The translations under genes and the position numbers were made by a program. The notes under the pieces are model-generated. The model ran no database searches. It was not told where the DNA came from and worked only from the letters and a program-made list of their open reading frames with translations. Of a stretch of 64,000 nucleotides of DNA, positions 1-13,807 are shown piece after piece; within the stretch, counting starts at the first letter, position 1; each line of letters begins with the position of its first letter. The stretch is taken from contig CM030711.1 of assembly GCA_017979445.1 (NCBI GenBank), positions 4,154,001 through 4,218,000 of the forward strand, written 5' to 3'. This stretch comes from Akebia trifoliata. Taxonomy: Eukaryota > Streptophyta > Magnoliopsida > Ranunculales > Lardizabalaceae.

Positions 1-1149
1 GACATGTGATGCTGACGACATAAGCAATAAGAGGAGAACTTTTCATTCTCATGCACATAGTGAAAAAAATGAAATTTCCTGATTAGATCAACTTGTGGCA
101 TTCAAAAACATGATCCAATACCACGATGTGGTAGAGGATGAAATTCTATGAATTTAAAAACAATATATATATATATATATATATTTTTTTTTTTTCAAAA
201 TAAAATTTTAATTTTAAATTTGGGTGTTCATTAGCCATCCATTTTCAACACTTTTGATCAAGCTTGAAAAACTCTATTTTTCTTTTCAATTTTCTTTTAC
301 CATGAGCTTTTTCATGAAATCTAGAAGGCTATGGTGTCCATTGCTAATATGATAATCCATGTGGATCCCACAATACTTTTTAAGATTTGAAATCCAAAAA
401 TTAAGATTTAAAGGCAATGGATGTGCAGGCAGGAGGTAGAAACAAATTTCTCTCTTATCACTAATGTCATCAGCACCACATGTCAAACCGGTGTTAGTAT
501 GTGAGCAAACAATCACTCATCAACTTGTACACTTCTTCCTTTATACAATTATACCAAATGTATTTTCACTTGGAAAACAAAAAACTTGAGAAGATGCATG
601 CTAAGTTATTCAAACAGTATAATCTAAGTTCGTTGAGACTTAAGAAACTGGCAAACATGTGTAGGATGGTGAGAATTGTTGAAGCAAAGTTGTTGCATAT
701 TCCCATCTTTCTTTAGGCCCCATTTGGATGCAAAGAAGGAAGTAAAAAACAAAAAATTTGTAACTGTCAAGAAAGCACTTTTTAAAAAGTAGAAAGTAAA
801 ATCTTACATTTTAAAAAGTTCAGATTTTTTAATTTTTTTTAAGTAGACTAGAACATTCTTTTTTACTTCTTCAATTTAAAAAATTAAAAAAATTATTTTT
901 CAAAAGTATTAAAAGGGACTCTTATTATCAAGTAAAAAACATTTTTCATATCAAGTTGTCTAATGAGAACACAATCCTAATAGTGGTAGCTTCACAACAT
1001 GGCTAAAAATGTTGTCATAATTGATTCCAATTGCTTAAGGCCTTTGGGAACCAGTTTGGCTTTGTAACATTGGAGTGAATCATCTCTTTTGACATGAGGC
1101 AGCCCACAATCTTCATGTTGGGTTAGTTTGTAAATTGAAAACTTTGTTA

Positions 1150-1295
1150 CATATTAACGCCTTGCATTCATTGTAGTGTGGAAAGCATAAAAAGAGAAAA
1201 CAAACAAAGATGAAACAAACACACAAAAAACACAAGATTTAAGCGGTTCAACAAATTGCCTACGTCCACAGAGGCGAGGGGGAAACACACTCTCT
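1150..1295. repeat. LTR-retrotransposon-like fragment
   Basis: The segment contains a sequence close to 'aagcggttcaacaaattgcctacg' (split here as aagcggttcaac + aaattgcctacgtccac). That block is common in plant Copia/Gypsy LTRs ('tggttcggc..ttgcctacgtccacgg'). A related copy lies at 23660-23885. No coding domain or matching LTR partner was found, so this is called a fragment only. Confidence 0.4.
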
Positions 1296-2434
1296 GTCTT
1301 CTTCTTTTCTTTTTCTTTTTCTTTTTTTTGATCAATAAGCTGAGGCTATAGAGGGCCCCACCCTTCTATTGAAAGCTGTTAATGCTAAACGAAATAAAAA
1401 TTTATATCCTCCAAGAGGATATTATACAAATCCCTTGAAAGATTCGAATAATTAAAAATACAAAAATTTTCACTTTGAGTCACCTTTTCATGATCCAGCT
1501 TGAAAATATTGAAAAATGATGTTCTATAGAAATTAATTCCCTTTTGTTTGAAACTAAATGGTAGGACAATGGTGGTAAGTACCTAAACAACATATTTAAT
1601 TTGTGTTAATAAGAAAAGTTGGTGTGGCGATATTAACTCTATGTTAAAACTGAAATTTGATACATTATTTTTTCAAGTATTTTGTTACTATCTTGTACCT
1701 TCAATACTTAATTTGCCACCATTTTTTATAGTAGTAACTAAAAAAGAGAGGCACTTACAAACAAATATGCTTGGGCTACTAACGCCAGCACTCGAAATAC
1801 AATCCGTAAAGTAGATTGCTTGAATATTAGAAGTACAGTGTGTGAATAGCTTTGTTTGTAGTCATGAATTTTCATTGTAGGTCCATTAACTTGTCTAATC
1901 CTTTCTAAATTTTTCTCGCAAGGTTTCTTTGTGATTGGCATCGAAGAGCAGTCTATCGGAATGGAGAGGAAACAACTTAAATACCCATTTCATGTATTCT
2001 TCTCAAACAAAAGGAGAGTTCCCAACACCTCCGACCCTCTCCACAATCGCTGAGGATTGTTGGTTTCCCCTCTTGTTACTCTTTAGTTATGGTGATGGGG
2101 TCTGTTTTGTTTGCTTTTTTTTTTTGTTTTTTTTTTCCCCTTATCTTTTCTATTTAGAAAATAGTGATAGAAGAGAAGAAAAAAAGGTGAAAAAGTAGAT
2201 TTTGAGCTTTGAGCACACGCAATGGCTGTTGCGATACATCTTTTTGTTATATAGTGTGTTTTGTTGATGATGGTGGGTGGGTGCTTTTTTTCTCGTAAAT
2301 TGCATCCCATCTTCTGTAACTTTTGTGGGGGCTTCTTGTTTTCAGTTCCTGATTAGGAGATTTAGAAGAGCATAGAATGTTGTAGCGTATTACATTTTGT
2401 TTTTACTCATAAATCTAAAAAAAAAACTACAGTC

Positions 2435-2551
2435 ATAGACAGTCGTTTTTCCCGACTGTTGAGGACAGTCGCAAATGAAAGGCGACTCCTTATGAAACGA
2501 CAGCTCTACCGACAGCTAGAGCAGTCGTTTTTTGCCCAATATGATGTAGTG
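2435..2551. mobile_element. CACTA transposon terminus (solo end)
   Basis: The segment ends in ...atgatgtagtg at 2551. In reverse complement this reads CACTACATCATATTG, followed by subterminal repeats of the type cagtcgttttt / gacagtcg. The terminus and subterminal motif match both ends of the large CACTA element at 53873-62399, so the family is the same. No opposite end was found nearby, so this is probably a truncated copy. Confidence 0.6.
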
Positions 2552-3784
2552 CATCCCAGTAGGTAAGAGGATAGTTTCTTGGATGAGAAGAGGAAGTCCA
2601 ATGCATCGATTATTCTTTGGAAAGCCGTATTGTTTGTGAGTATCTGGGCGAAACTTCTGCTGAAAAGCATCATTTACGTCGTGCAGATTTTAGCTTTACA
2701 TAAATGACAGTTGACAGACCATCGTCTTTGTGAAGCACTTTAACATTTTTTGGCTAAACAGATTCTCAACTTGATTTTAAAGTGAATATAAGTGGCATAG
2801 GGATATAATTAGAATACTAATGATAGAAATCACTGTATAAACTTACTAAAATAATCCAGAAAATTAACTTGACGAATTTTAAAATTATCATACCAACATC
2901 CCCAAATGGTCAAATATATTATAAATTCCATGATTTTGTGCTAAATCTTCTTTTTTTTTTTTCCGCAAATGAATTTTTATTTATTTATTTTTCTTGTTAA
3001 AATTTTTTGATTGATAAGTTGGGGTTGAGAGGTCCCTTCCCCAAAAAGTACACTACTAGCAAGTGTAGTTACAAGTAAGATCTTCCTCTAAAAAATGCTT
3101 AAGCTCTTGAGGGATAAGATCTTCCTCTATAAATTTCATGCATTTATAAGTGAGATTAAGATAGGGTAGAAGAAATGGAATATCCAACATGTGGCCGGAT
3201 TAGCAAACCTACATTATGGACGTCAGTAAAAGAATTAGTGACATTTTGGCGCAAATGACGTAATCAATAAGAGAGAACTTCTCTCTCTTGCCCACGTGAA
3301 AAAGGGGAAATCGATTGGTTGGATCATCTAGTGGCATTCAAAATCATGATCCAATACCACGAGTAATACTTAGTAGGAGAGCTGCAATTGGCACCCCAAC
3401 TTTTACTTATTACACTCAAAGTGTTTAAATTATTTATCACACTCCAATTAAAAATTAAAACACAATCTTTAAACATTACAAAGGTTTGGCTCAAATTATA
3501 ATTTCAACCTCACAAAACATTTTAGCACTCCGTCAAACAATTTCAGTAGTTGTTTACCATTATAATTAGGCTTATATAAAATCCTAAACCCAAAAAACAA
3601 AAATCCAAAAAGAGAGAGAGAAAGAGCTCCCAATGGCATATCCCAACATTTTTTTTATTTTGCTAAGCAAGGTACGATCTTGAATTATATCACATAAATA
3701 TACAAAGGGAGGAGACCCTTTAATTTACAATCCAACTATAAGGAAGGGCAAGTCTACTCAAAGCAACACTTTGCTATGGTCTGT

Positions 3785-3885
3785 TTTAATGAGATTAGTA
3801 ACTTGGTGTTCGAGGGAATCAAACCCATGTTTATCGCATTATCAACAAAAAACTTTACCAAGTTAGTCGGGCACCTGCAACATTT
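3785..3885 (-). repeat. tRNA-derived SINE-like sequence
   Basis: Read on the minus strand, there is an A-box-like stretch (gactaacttggtaaag) and, about 40 bases on, a good B-box (gggtttgattccc). The two are spaced as in a tRNA-derived pol III promoter. Target duplications were not identified. Confidence 0.45.
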
Positions 3886-4184
3886 CTATTATTGATATGT
3901 CAAAAATAGTATGTGCTACAACCAGTGGCCCTAAGATTGTAAATAGATAACCAACGGAAATGAAGATACGTAATTTATATCAAATCTACAACTAACTTGA
4001 TCATAGAGTATTTTGTTATTCTTATTGAATATGACAGTACACTTTCTCTTTTTGAAGAAGCAAGTAAACAATACCCAATGGAAACTGAATTAAAATAAAA
4101 TTTAAAAATACTTACAATGATGTATATATATATATATATATAAACAGAAAAAAAAAATTGAATGAAACCGAAACTAAAGTTTGA

Positions 4185-4560
4185 CTCTATGTCCTTAAAA
4201 CAATATTCACCCCGCACTGGTGCTTATAGTCTTTGGCAACTGTCTCCTAGGATATAACGATATCTTTCTTGTGATAGTGGCACTTCAAACCACAAGAACA
4301 ATAAAACAATTATGATTTGCACACATTCTCTCTCTCTCTCTCTATGAAACTAATATAAAGAATGATAAAGAAAAATTATGTAAAAAATGCAATAAAAGAT
4401 GGATTATAAATAGAAGAAACAAGACAGTTAAATACCTATCATGGAGGGACATGACTCTTGGAAAGGTACATAACTCTTTGAAAAGATATTACAACTCTTG
4501 ACAATTTTCTCTACACATAACTATTATGAATAAGTTTTGTAACTACCCATATGACTGTTG
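4185..4560. repeat. Diverged LTR-like repeat
   Basis: It shares an ordered set of blocks with 41500-41760: atgtcctta(a)a(a/g)acaat, then a g-c-a-c-t/t-t-g-g-t-g block, then caactgtctcc(t/c)aggata(t/c)aacgat. Both copies continue into text resembling gagggacatgactctt / ggtgtctcttaggaaaagg. The later copy has a Copia-like LTR character (it includes tatccgatgtgggatta). A (CT)n run is at 4327-4344. Confidence 0.4.
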
Positions 4561-4931
4561 GTATGAACCTAAATTTTTGAAACAAACCCAAACTGTAATT
4601 TATTATTCATTATTCCAACATATTTTTCTAGGTTCAACCATACAATCTAGAATCCCAAGAGAACTACTACCAAAGAGGAAGATCAAGGATCATTAAACTC
4701 ACACAAATTGAAAGAACTTACAATTATAAATTATTTAGAGTTGGTAGAGTAGTTTTCTATATATTTTTTTTAAGTAGAATTTCACCATTTGTACAATTCA
4801 TAGGTCATACACACTTCATATATACAAACACCACCACTAGTAAAATCAAAAGTCTGATAGAGAATGATGGGCCCACACATTTCTCTTCTACTATATAAAG
4901 AGTAAACGGCCAGGAAGAAGAGTATCATCTA

Positions 4932-6807
4932 TCACTTGGATTTGAATGGAATGGCCCTGATTACAATCTGATGGTACACAGCTGCGAGTGCTGCACCAAT
5001 GAAGGGTCCCACCCAGAAAATCCACTGATACCCAAAACAAACCAACAAGACAAAAAGTTAAAGTAAATATCAGATCAGTCCAAAAACGTGAGATGGCTCC
5101 ACTAATTTAATGGTGGTGATCAAAGATATACATATGAAATGATGAGGAGAGAGTGCTTACGTGGTCATCCCAAGCGTGGTCCTCGTTGTAGATGATGGCT
5201 GCACCGAGACTCCTAGCTGGGTTGATCCCGGTTCCTGTAATGGGGATGGTGGCTAGGTGGACCAAAAACACTGCAAACCCTATGGGCAGTGGAGCCAGGA
5301 TCTGTGTGTCCATTAAATATAACAACATCAAGATCATCAACCTCTCTCAAAATCAATAATCGAATAATTTTTTCATATAAAAGTAAATGAAGAAAATTCT
5401 TGAATACAACGACTATAACCTTAGTTTCAAAACTCGACTCAAACTCATAATGTCCACCAAGTCAAGTAAAGAGATCTCTCTAGTTGAGTCGGAGGAGTAA
5501 AATAAAAATATATTGAATTTATAAATATTTAAAATATAGTTTTTAATATGTTGAAATAGCTAAAAACAATTATAAATTGGGGATGGACTAAATTATACAA
5601 GCGTGCAGTTTGTGTGATTGATTGGTCCGGGATTCTGTGAAACCCTAGATTGAATTTTCTTTCGGATTTGGAGTGATGGAGTTTTAGAGAGAGAGAGAGA
5701 GAGAGTAAGTACTAACAGGAACATGGGAGTCTCTGGCACTACGCTTGGCATCAGTGGCGGAGAAGACAGTGTAAACAAGGACAAAGGTGCCAACGATCTC
5801 CGCTCCAAGACCATCACCTTTGGTGTAACCATGAGCCACAAAGTTGGCACCACCACCCTGCAACTGGTATTGTGTCTTCTGGAAGCCCTTCACAACACCC
5901 GCACCACATATGGCACCAAGACACTGCATCACCATGTAGAACAACGCCCTTGTCAACGACAGTTTCCTTGCCAATAGAAGTCCGAACGTCACAGCTGGGT
6001 TTATGTGACCCCCTGCATTTGCAACAACACAGCCCTCCGAGATTTTTAAATTGATCATATGAACCCTTGACTTCAGTTTTCTCTACTATAAAATGACAAA
6101 AATACCCTTGTTTTTATTTATTTATCTCCTAAAAGCCCATTATCTTCGACCGTAAAATATTTTAAATCTTCTCATCTATCATTTTCAATCTCAGAAAAGT
6201 GAAAACCCATGTCTATGATATGTCCATATCCCCCAAATATATATCTTGAGGTTGAAGGATGAGGGTTACTAAAGAGAGGTTGAAGAGGAAGGATTTCCGG
6301 AAAAGAAAAATCTGAGGGCATTTGGGTCATTTTGTACATCATAGGCAAATAATAATCAATAAATGGTTATTGATTTTCAAAAGATGAACATGAGGATATT
6401 AAGTTTATTTTCTAAGTCTCTTTGTGGAAGACCAAAATCAACAGGTGAAAGAGAGAAAGAAAGACTATATAGTTACCTGATATTCCAGCAGTGCAGTAAA
6501 CAAGAGCAAAGATCATGCCACCAAAAGCCCAAGCGATTCCTTGAATCCCAACAGTAGAGCACTTGTTGGGAGATTTACTCACACCCATCACAGTTAAAAT
6601 AGTAATATAAAGAAATAGGAAGGTTGCCATGAACTCAGCAATCCCAGCTCGGTAGAACGACCAGGAGGACAACTCGCCAGGTTCGAACAAGGGGGCAGGT
6701 GGAGGTTCCCTGTAGTCCTTGTCTTGGGTCTGAGCTGCTGTTCCAATTGGCTGCCTTTCTGAGTACTTGTTTGCTCCCAGCCTCACATCTTCCTCCTTTC
6801 CCTCCAT
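4932..6807 (-). CDS. PIP1: PIP1-type plasma-membrane aquaporin, 4 exons, 286 aa
   Basis: This is a plasma membrane intrinsic protein, a six-helix water channel of the MIP family. Exons on the minus strand are 6477-6807, 5717-6012, 5161-5301 and 4932-5024. All introns are GT-AG and the total is 861 nt, giving 286 aa. The N-terminus [17 protein letters not shown] and the [18 protein letters not shown] block are those of the PIP1 subgroup, not PIP2. Both NPA motifs are present ([11 protein letters not shown] in exon 2; [12 protein letters not shown] in exon 3). The selectivity-filter pattern looks like the usual PIP Phe-His-Thr-Arg. The C-terminus is IPFKSK. Four exons with these boundaries are usual for plant PIPs. 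I see no frameshift or stop, so the gene looks functional. The start is the first ATG after a CT-rich leader. The exact PIP1 paralogue cannot be told. Confidence 0.95.
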
Positions 6808-6890
6808 CTCTCTCTCTCTCTCTCTCTCGCGCGCGCTCTCTAATTTTTCGAATTGAACTTGAAGAGAGTGAGGAATGATGGATTTTATAG
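6808..6890 (-). promoter_or_regulatory. PIP1 core promoter and 5' leader
   Basis: On the minus strand a clear TATA box (CTATAAAATC, 6881-6890) lies about 75 bases upstream of the PIP1 ATG. Between them is a short leader containing a (GA/CT)n run and a cgcgcgc block (6809-6840). A purine/pyrimidine dinucleotide run in the leader is common in highly expressed plant genes. The transcription start is inferred to lie around 6845-6855. Confidence 0.6.
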
Positions 6891-7229
6891 CGTAGGTTTG
6901 AGAGAAAGCTGGTGGGACCTTACAGGGAATTTGTCTGTTGGTACGACCGACCAGCGATGCAGTCTTGTCTTTTTAAATTGTTTTACTGACGTAAATGCCC
7001 TTGTTATTTTTTTATTTTTGTTTTGTGTCAATAATCGGTGTCGCTTTTGGAAGTTGGCGCTTGGGTGCCTTTGCTTCTCAATCCGATTCTTCTCCCAGGC
7101 TAGTGCATAGATTAGAATTTTTACTCATTGAAAAGTTAAACTGAGATTTCACATAATTCTGAATGATCAATCACCATGTGAAAATTGAAAAATTCTACTG
7201 AAAATTTTGATGGATCAAAGCCCATGAAT

Positions 7230-7465
7230 TTTAGAAATCAAAATTCGACAGCTTAGGGTTGTCATAATTTATGATGTTCCTTACATTCGATGACTTAGAA
7301 CTGTCGAATTTCTCTCATCCTCAATTAATTTGACAGTTGCAACCCATCAAAAGAAAAAATTCGACAATGAAAAATTTGATGTCATGCTCCGTTAAATTTT
7401 ATAAAACTTAACAATCTTTGACCGTCGAATATGACCTTTTTCACATTGTGAATCCAAGTGTAGTG
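7230..7465. mobile_element. CACTA-like terminus with subterminal repeats
   Basis: The segment ends in ccaagtgtagtg at 7465, which is CACTACACTTGG in reverse complement. It is preceded by repeated ttcgac / gtcgaat(t) motifs in both orientations (7247-7430), as in subterminal arrays of CACTA elements. The sequence differs from the 53873-62399 family, so it would be a second family. The opposite end was not found. Confidence 0.4.
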
Positions 7466-9933
7466 AGGGTAATTTTATATTTTAGGGATATCCTCATATC
7501 ACGTAGATTCGTGTGATTGGTTGATCCAAGATTCTCTAAACATAATTTTTTTCCCATAAGTTAATTTGCTTAAAGATGGTGCAAATTTATTGTAATTTTT
7601 ATTACCATCAATCATGATATCTTCAAGATTATTCGGATCCGGGTTTTTTTTTTTTTATAATGATTATGATTCCGATTTGGCTCCAAATTTGCCTCATCCT
7701 ACTAATTAATATCATGCCCAAACTCCAAATCCAACCCAACCTTTTTTATAATAAAAAAATATTTTACTTTTTCCCAAACTTATAATAATACTTTGCCGAT
7801 AGGTACAGGGCATCTCTTTTCACTTAAAGGGATAAAAGATGAAAAAATAATAAAGTTAGAAGGGTATTATGAAAAAGAGAGGTGGGGAGAGGAAAAAAAG
7901 ACAATAAAATTAAAGAAGGGGTCAATAAGAAGAGGAAATAAAATAAAATGGATCTTACAAAAATATAATTTAATAGGATCCACCATTATGTTTTATTAGA
8001 TGGATTCTATTTTAGCATTACACTCTTCTATTTTATAAGAATCTATGCGGTAGATAAATAGTAGAAAATGATTATATTTTGAAAAACTTACAAATATGAT
8101 TTTCAAAGTAATATATATTTGTATCTAGATAGATCTAGGGATGGATTCGTATCTGATTTGGATTTGAGTCAAGTCAAGGGATTTCAAGACTTGTGGATGA
8201 GACTAAAAAATTCTAAAGTTTAGATGCTCCAAAGTATTGTTTTTACCATTGGAATTGATGTAAAATGCACTAGGGATAACCTACTACTGCTTATAGATGA
8301 TCAATAGGATGCGAAGAGTCAATTGTGTTGTCATCAGCCTGGGAGTTGTGTTGAGAGCCAACAATGTTGATATTCCCGATCGACATAAAGTGGCACAGGA
8401 GATAGATTACTTGTGATGTCTTCTTGTGCCTTCCATCGATTGTCTAAGAAAAAGCTTCTGTAGCATACATAACTCATTTTAAGTAAATGCCATTGGGGGG
8501 TTCGTGCAAAGACTCCACTCACTCTCCAACTTTAATTTTCAGATTTTGGGTCAACTTCTGTCCATTCTATGTCCTAGATTACCAGGGGAAAAGAGGGGTA
8601 AATTCCACGCCAAGATCCTTCATATTTAATTAAATCCAAGCAAATTGGACATTGGCATCCAAATTTACAACTTTTTCTTTTCGTAGTGCCATATATGTTT
8701 TGTTTAATTGCGGTCGATTGAAGCATTGAACCATGATTGTGAATCCCTTATCTTACCATTAGGCCATCTGTACTACGCTTGTGTCATCTTGATCTCCAGC
8801 TGAGGACGAGTCGTTGTTTCCTCACAGACTCCTCAGTGCTTGCCACGTCAAGCATACAAAAGTTATTTTGTAATTAATAAAGGTATACACGTGGGCACTT
8901 GTGATTGGTGGATCCCAGATTTTTATAAGCCCTGTGAGCAAACAATTTTTCAGCCGAGGGCTGTACAGAAGAATATGGGGCGGTGGATAGCAACAGGTTC
9001 TTGTTTGATTTATTTTAATTCCAACTGTTCCATAATGATAAGCTTGGTTTTAATAATTTATCTAAATTTATGCATACCCCTCCATCTTTTGGCAAATACT
9101 TTGAGACAATCCTTTTATTTTCAAACTGATCACAAGCACCTTTGACATTAATTCGTCTAGTCTAATAAATTAATGAAAAAATTACTTAAAAGGCCTCATT
9201 TCCAACATGTAGTCAAGAACCTTTGATTTTTCTCAATCTGTCATCCTTCATCTCTCGAGTGAAATTTTTTACCTTCAAATCTCAAGAATATTACAATTTT
9301 TCAAGAAGTAGAAATAAAAAAAATTTGACTAGCTAGAAAAATCAATGATTTTTTACGAGTGTTTAAAGTGAGTTTGAAAATGATGAATTGAAGATAAGGT
9401 TGATTTACAATATAAGTTAAATTTAAAACTCGGAGATGAAACATTTTTGAGTAAAAAGTGGTTAAAGATTGAAGATGAGGATGTATTTATGCGTAATTTT
9501 GTTCATTCATTTATAAGAGAAGACCAAGGTCGAGAGACATATGTCATCAATTTGAAAATATAGTGCATATCTCAAATATTCACCAAACATGGGGCCTACG
9601 TCCAACTAACACTTAAATTAATGATTTAAGCTGACCAGGTTTACTTAAATAATCTACATCTACCTAACTATGTATAAACACGATACTACTTTTCTATATA
9701 TTAATCAAGTAGTGGTTAAAAAGATAGTGAATGATAAATAAATATTGATGCTGAGAGTGGAAATAGGTAGATATTGTTCTTCTAAACAATTCTCTATTAA
9801 AATAACATGAATACTTAACTAAATGATGACGTAGCCTAAGTGATCAAAGAGATCATTAAATAATTATGCTATACTTTTTTTATATATTTAAATAGTTCAA
9901 TTTAATGCCCAAACAAACTTTGGTGCAGAGATC

Positions 9934-10229
9934 TAGGCCTTTCAGTGGATTCGATAAGATCCATTCTGATAAATAAATAAAAAACTTTTAATCAGGATTG
10001 GGGATTCAGATTTTGATAAGGATCTAATTAATTCAATAACCTATTGGATCAATCATGTAAGAACTTACATGGTTCTTACATATTAATTTATTTGATAATC
10101 TATGAAGTTTATTTAGATTTTTCATATCAAATTGGATTTGATATGATTACAACCCAATCTGATTATCTGGGTCCTGTCCGATCGATCCTAGATTGACCGT
10201 GATCTTGACCCAACCCATTGAAAGGCCTA
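9934..10229. mobile_element. Short hAT-like MITE
   Basis: The left end, taggcctttcagtgg, is matched by the right end in reverse complement (taggcctttcaatgg). The 8 bp flanks, cagagatc on the left and gagggatc on the right, agree at 6 of 8 positions. This is consistent with an aged hAT target duplication. There is no coding capacity. Confidence 0.6.
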
Positions 10230-12081
10230 GAGGGATCCCCCAAGAGGTAGGCCATAAATTTCTTGATCTTGTGTTGCACCCCTCCCTCTTTTCATTGTTG
10301 ATCTAACAAAAATAAAAATCTACTGACAAAAATAAAACAAGTGACATGAGGAAGTTTGATATTTCATTGAGCTATTAAATTATGTAATAGAATTACAAAG
10401 CTTTCTAAGAAACTTTGAATTAAAAAAAAAAATTTGATGCTATGAGGATGTTTCCAAAAACAGTGGGAAAAAAGACCCACTTTTACTAGAACTCCTGGAA
10501 TGGGTTTCAGTAACCACAAATCAGAAATTATTGAATTTCTTCCTTTATCACTTGACATAATTATTTACCAACTTAATTACATATATAATGTATTTGAAAT
10601 CTCTAAAAATCCTTTCAAATGATCTTTATAGGACTACTTATATGAATTATTCTTGTAATAATAAATTAACCAACGTTGTACATACTTATTTTGCATCTCT
10701 ACTAGATAAGTTCATTGAAACGTGATTATGGGAAAGTGATGGCTGCTTTTGGGGAGAAATCTGTTTGATCACTTAGGCTACATTAAAATTCAAGATTTTT
10801 TTTTCTATAAGAGATGGAAGAAAATTCAAGAATTTTTCTTAAAGATTGAAGAAAGGGCATTTAGATCATTTCTCATTAATAGATGAGAGAAAACCCTCAT
10901 CATCACTTTAAGAACACTAAAAGGTGGCGTATGCAAACACACATGTATCTAAAGAGATTATTTGTAAATTAAAATATTAATTACCCATGTGATATTTTAT
11001 TATTTTGAAAGCTAACCAACTTGATTTTAGGGACGTACAAAGATGCGATTGCAATTTTCTTGGATTTTAACCCAAATGACCTTAACTATATTAAGTTTAA
11101 ATATTAAGGTGGAGGCATTTTTGGAAATCAAATTTTGGTGTCGATCCATTTTTATAACTCCTTCTCTCACTATATTAGTAAAGGTAAGGTATCTCAAATA
11201 TTCATCAACCTATGATGATATTTTTTATAGAAAATTCTAGGATTTTTTACAAGGAATTAAAGCTATGTTCAAAAGTAGGAATTGAAGATTAGCTTAAATA
11301 GATTAAAGTTAATTTACTATAGTGGTTGAATAGCTTGAAAATGTTTGACTTTTGAAAGAAAGATTATGTGTTACTACTGGTAACGTATAGATTCAAATAA
11401 AGGGTATTTAGATAATTTTTTATTACTCAAGAAAAGGACAAGAATGAGGTATGGCATCAGTTTGAAAGCACAAGTGTATCTCAAATATTCACTGATTTGA
11501 GGTGTCTTAATCATAAATAAATAAAAAAAACTTGGAACAAAACAATCCTCAAAAACATCAAAATTAATTAGGGCTGCAGGTTAAGATTAAAAAAAAAACA
11601 CTAAAATTTTGAGAACAAATCAAGGATTTATGGGTTGAAATAAAGGATATTTACGTAAGTCTTCGTTTGTCTAAAAAAAAGAACAAGGTTAAAGTGGAAA
11701 TGTCACAAGTTTGAAGTCAGTGAGATATCTCAAATATTCAATAAAATGTATAAGTGTGTCTAAAATCACCTAAACAGTTAGAAAAATGTAAGTGAACTTG
11801 TCATGATTTTGCACTTCTAATGCACAAATGGCACAATCTTGAGGGTGACAGATTTTTTGTGTGTGTATAATATCATTGAACATTAATTATCTTTATATTT
11901 TATCTAAAACAAAATTATTTGTAATGGATTGAGGGATATTTTTATCTTTATAATGTTTAATATTTTAACAGTGTTGGATATTTTTGCATCCAACATTGTA
12001 GTATAATATAATTATTCTTTTATAATTTAGAGTAATCTTTGGGAGAGAAGGGTAACTCATCATTTAAAAGTAAACACTAAT

Positions 12082-12246
12082 GCTGGAATGACACTGGATT
12101 TACTATGATTTTTACATTTTTGATGTGGAGGTGCCCACGTCTTTGTAAATGTGTTATTTGTATCGTGAGGAAATAGCATCTACTGTTATGTGTGCACCTC
12201 CACATTAGAAATGTAAAAACTATAGTAAATCCAATATCACCCTAGC
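12082..12246. mobile_element. MITE with ~57 bp terminal inverted repeats
   Basis: The arm 12082-12138 (containing ggatttactatgatttttac) pairs with 12190-12246 in reverse complement, with few mismatches. The arms leave a loop of about 50 bases, so most of the 165 bp can fold as a hairpin. The target duplication is unclear, so the superfamily is left open. Confidence 0.7.
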
Positions 12247-12689
12247 AAGACTCAAAAGTAAATGATTTTGTGGAGGGAGAAGAATTAACAAAGTTGAAAA
12301 AACAAATTTTATGGAAAGTCGTTTCAACTATAAGGCAGTATGATATGTAGGGTAAAAGACAATAAAATATCACTAATGAATTTTTTACTCCAAAATTTTC
12401 ACTTGATCTGTACTCGACTGCTGTAACAAGGGCACGAAACCATTGATTGTTTTCCTTGTGTATCCCAAAGAAAAAGATCCACGATTATGTGTCCTTTCCA
12501 CGTCAATCACGTACAAATCAAGTGAATTTTTAGTCAAAAATTCACGACTCATAAAATATATCTTATTCAGTAATTTGGGAAAAAAACATTACTATCGGGT
12601 ATCCCTATATACATAAGGGGGTTGTATATGGGCTTTGCCCAATCCATAAGTCACGATCTTTTCTAAAGACTAGTCTTAGGGCACGTGCA

Positions 12690-12840
12690 AGGTCTGCACA
12701 TCACATGCACTAGGTAAGTGAGAGTGTGCTCTTGCAAATGATCCCCGAGGAATTAATACTCATATTGAATATCGAACTCATAACATATAGGCATTAACCG
12801 TTTGTCGGTTCAAAATTGCCATGGAGCCAACCCCTCAGGT
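12690..12840 (-). repeat. tRNA-derived SINE-like sequence
   Basis: On the minus strand a ggggttggctccatggcaa A-box-like head is followed by atgagttcgatattc, a B-box-like motif, about 50 bases on. The tail was not delimited and no target duplication was found. Confidence 0.4.
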
Positions 12841-13807
12841 CCTTGAAATGTGTTTTACTAAACAAAGATAAAAGACATTGTAAGATATAATAATTTATGA
12901 GATAGATGATGACGATGTTAGGGCTAGGTGGAGAAAAAAGATTATTATCTTTCCCTGTTTAGATGACACAACATCGTACTATAAGTCAATTTGAAATCAA
13001 AATTTTCTTTAAGGAGAGGTTAGGTGGTCGGCTACACCCTATTTTGTCCAACTATAATTCCTGGCCACACAAATTTAAGAAAATATTTCCAACTCCTCTC
13101 ATGGCTGACCGACTTCTGCCGTCCAGACTTATTCTTTTCGGCATTGAGACGTGTGCGTGTGATTGATTGCTGCAATGCACTAACAAATTTATTTGGATTT
13201 TTCTAGGATTCAACGATTTTAAGTTGTTACTTCAGCATTATCTCACGTGCCACTCCTTTTGGTTCACAATATTAAATTGTGGAGTAGTGGTGGCAAAAAA
13301 GCCCAACAGTCCGAAGCTTGGCCCAGAGTCTCTTCAGTCCGTTCCTAGGTCCTGTCCATAAGTATGATCGGACAAGGCCCACGTTTAATATTTTTTTTTC
13401 CTTTTAAAATTTTATAAGGAAAAGTGGATAACAAACTTACGTGGGCCTGGTGGGTAGCCCTAGCATGGGCGTACAAGGGCCATGAGTCGGGCCTTTGCTT
13501 TGAACTTAAATAGAGGTCTGGGCCGAACCCAAAGGAATCTGGCAGGGCTAATGAAATGAATTATTTAGATCTTCCCTTGATTGACTCACAAAACGTTTAA
13601 TGACCAACAATGCGGGAAGTATCTCTGCGTACCAATGGGCCGAGTTGTTTTATGGGCTTTTGGGTCTGTCCTCCGATGAACCAGAATTGGGAAATACATT
13701 GGGCTCATCTTTAGTCTTCAGTTCCAACAGTAATCCCATAACCTTGATATGGGTCCGTAATCCAGACCCATCTAATTTTGGGCCATGATCAGCCTAATTC
13801 ATGTAAT

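Larger units (their letters stand above)
1..4931. other. Repeat-rich intergenic DNA, no gene recognised
   Basis: No open frame here looks like a conserved protein. The stretch holds repeat debris, annotated separately where it can be delimited. Positions 1-135 and 3238-3367 are diverged direct copies of one another, sharing blocks such as aaaacatgatccaataccac (the later copy has a few changes). A second diverged pair is 230-390 against 17160-17320. The area near 1320-1460 and 3000-3150 shares the phrase tttttgat(c/t)(a/g)ataag(c/t)t(g)gggg with a third place near 52180, typical of tails of dispersed plant repeats. A (TA)n tract lies at 163-184. Confidence 0.6.

Noticed and set aside
5593..5977. 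Overlapping plus- and minus-strand open frames over the PIP1 second exon
   Set aside because: Shadows of the PIP1 exon in other frames. Only the NPA-containing frame is real.
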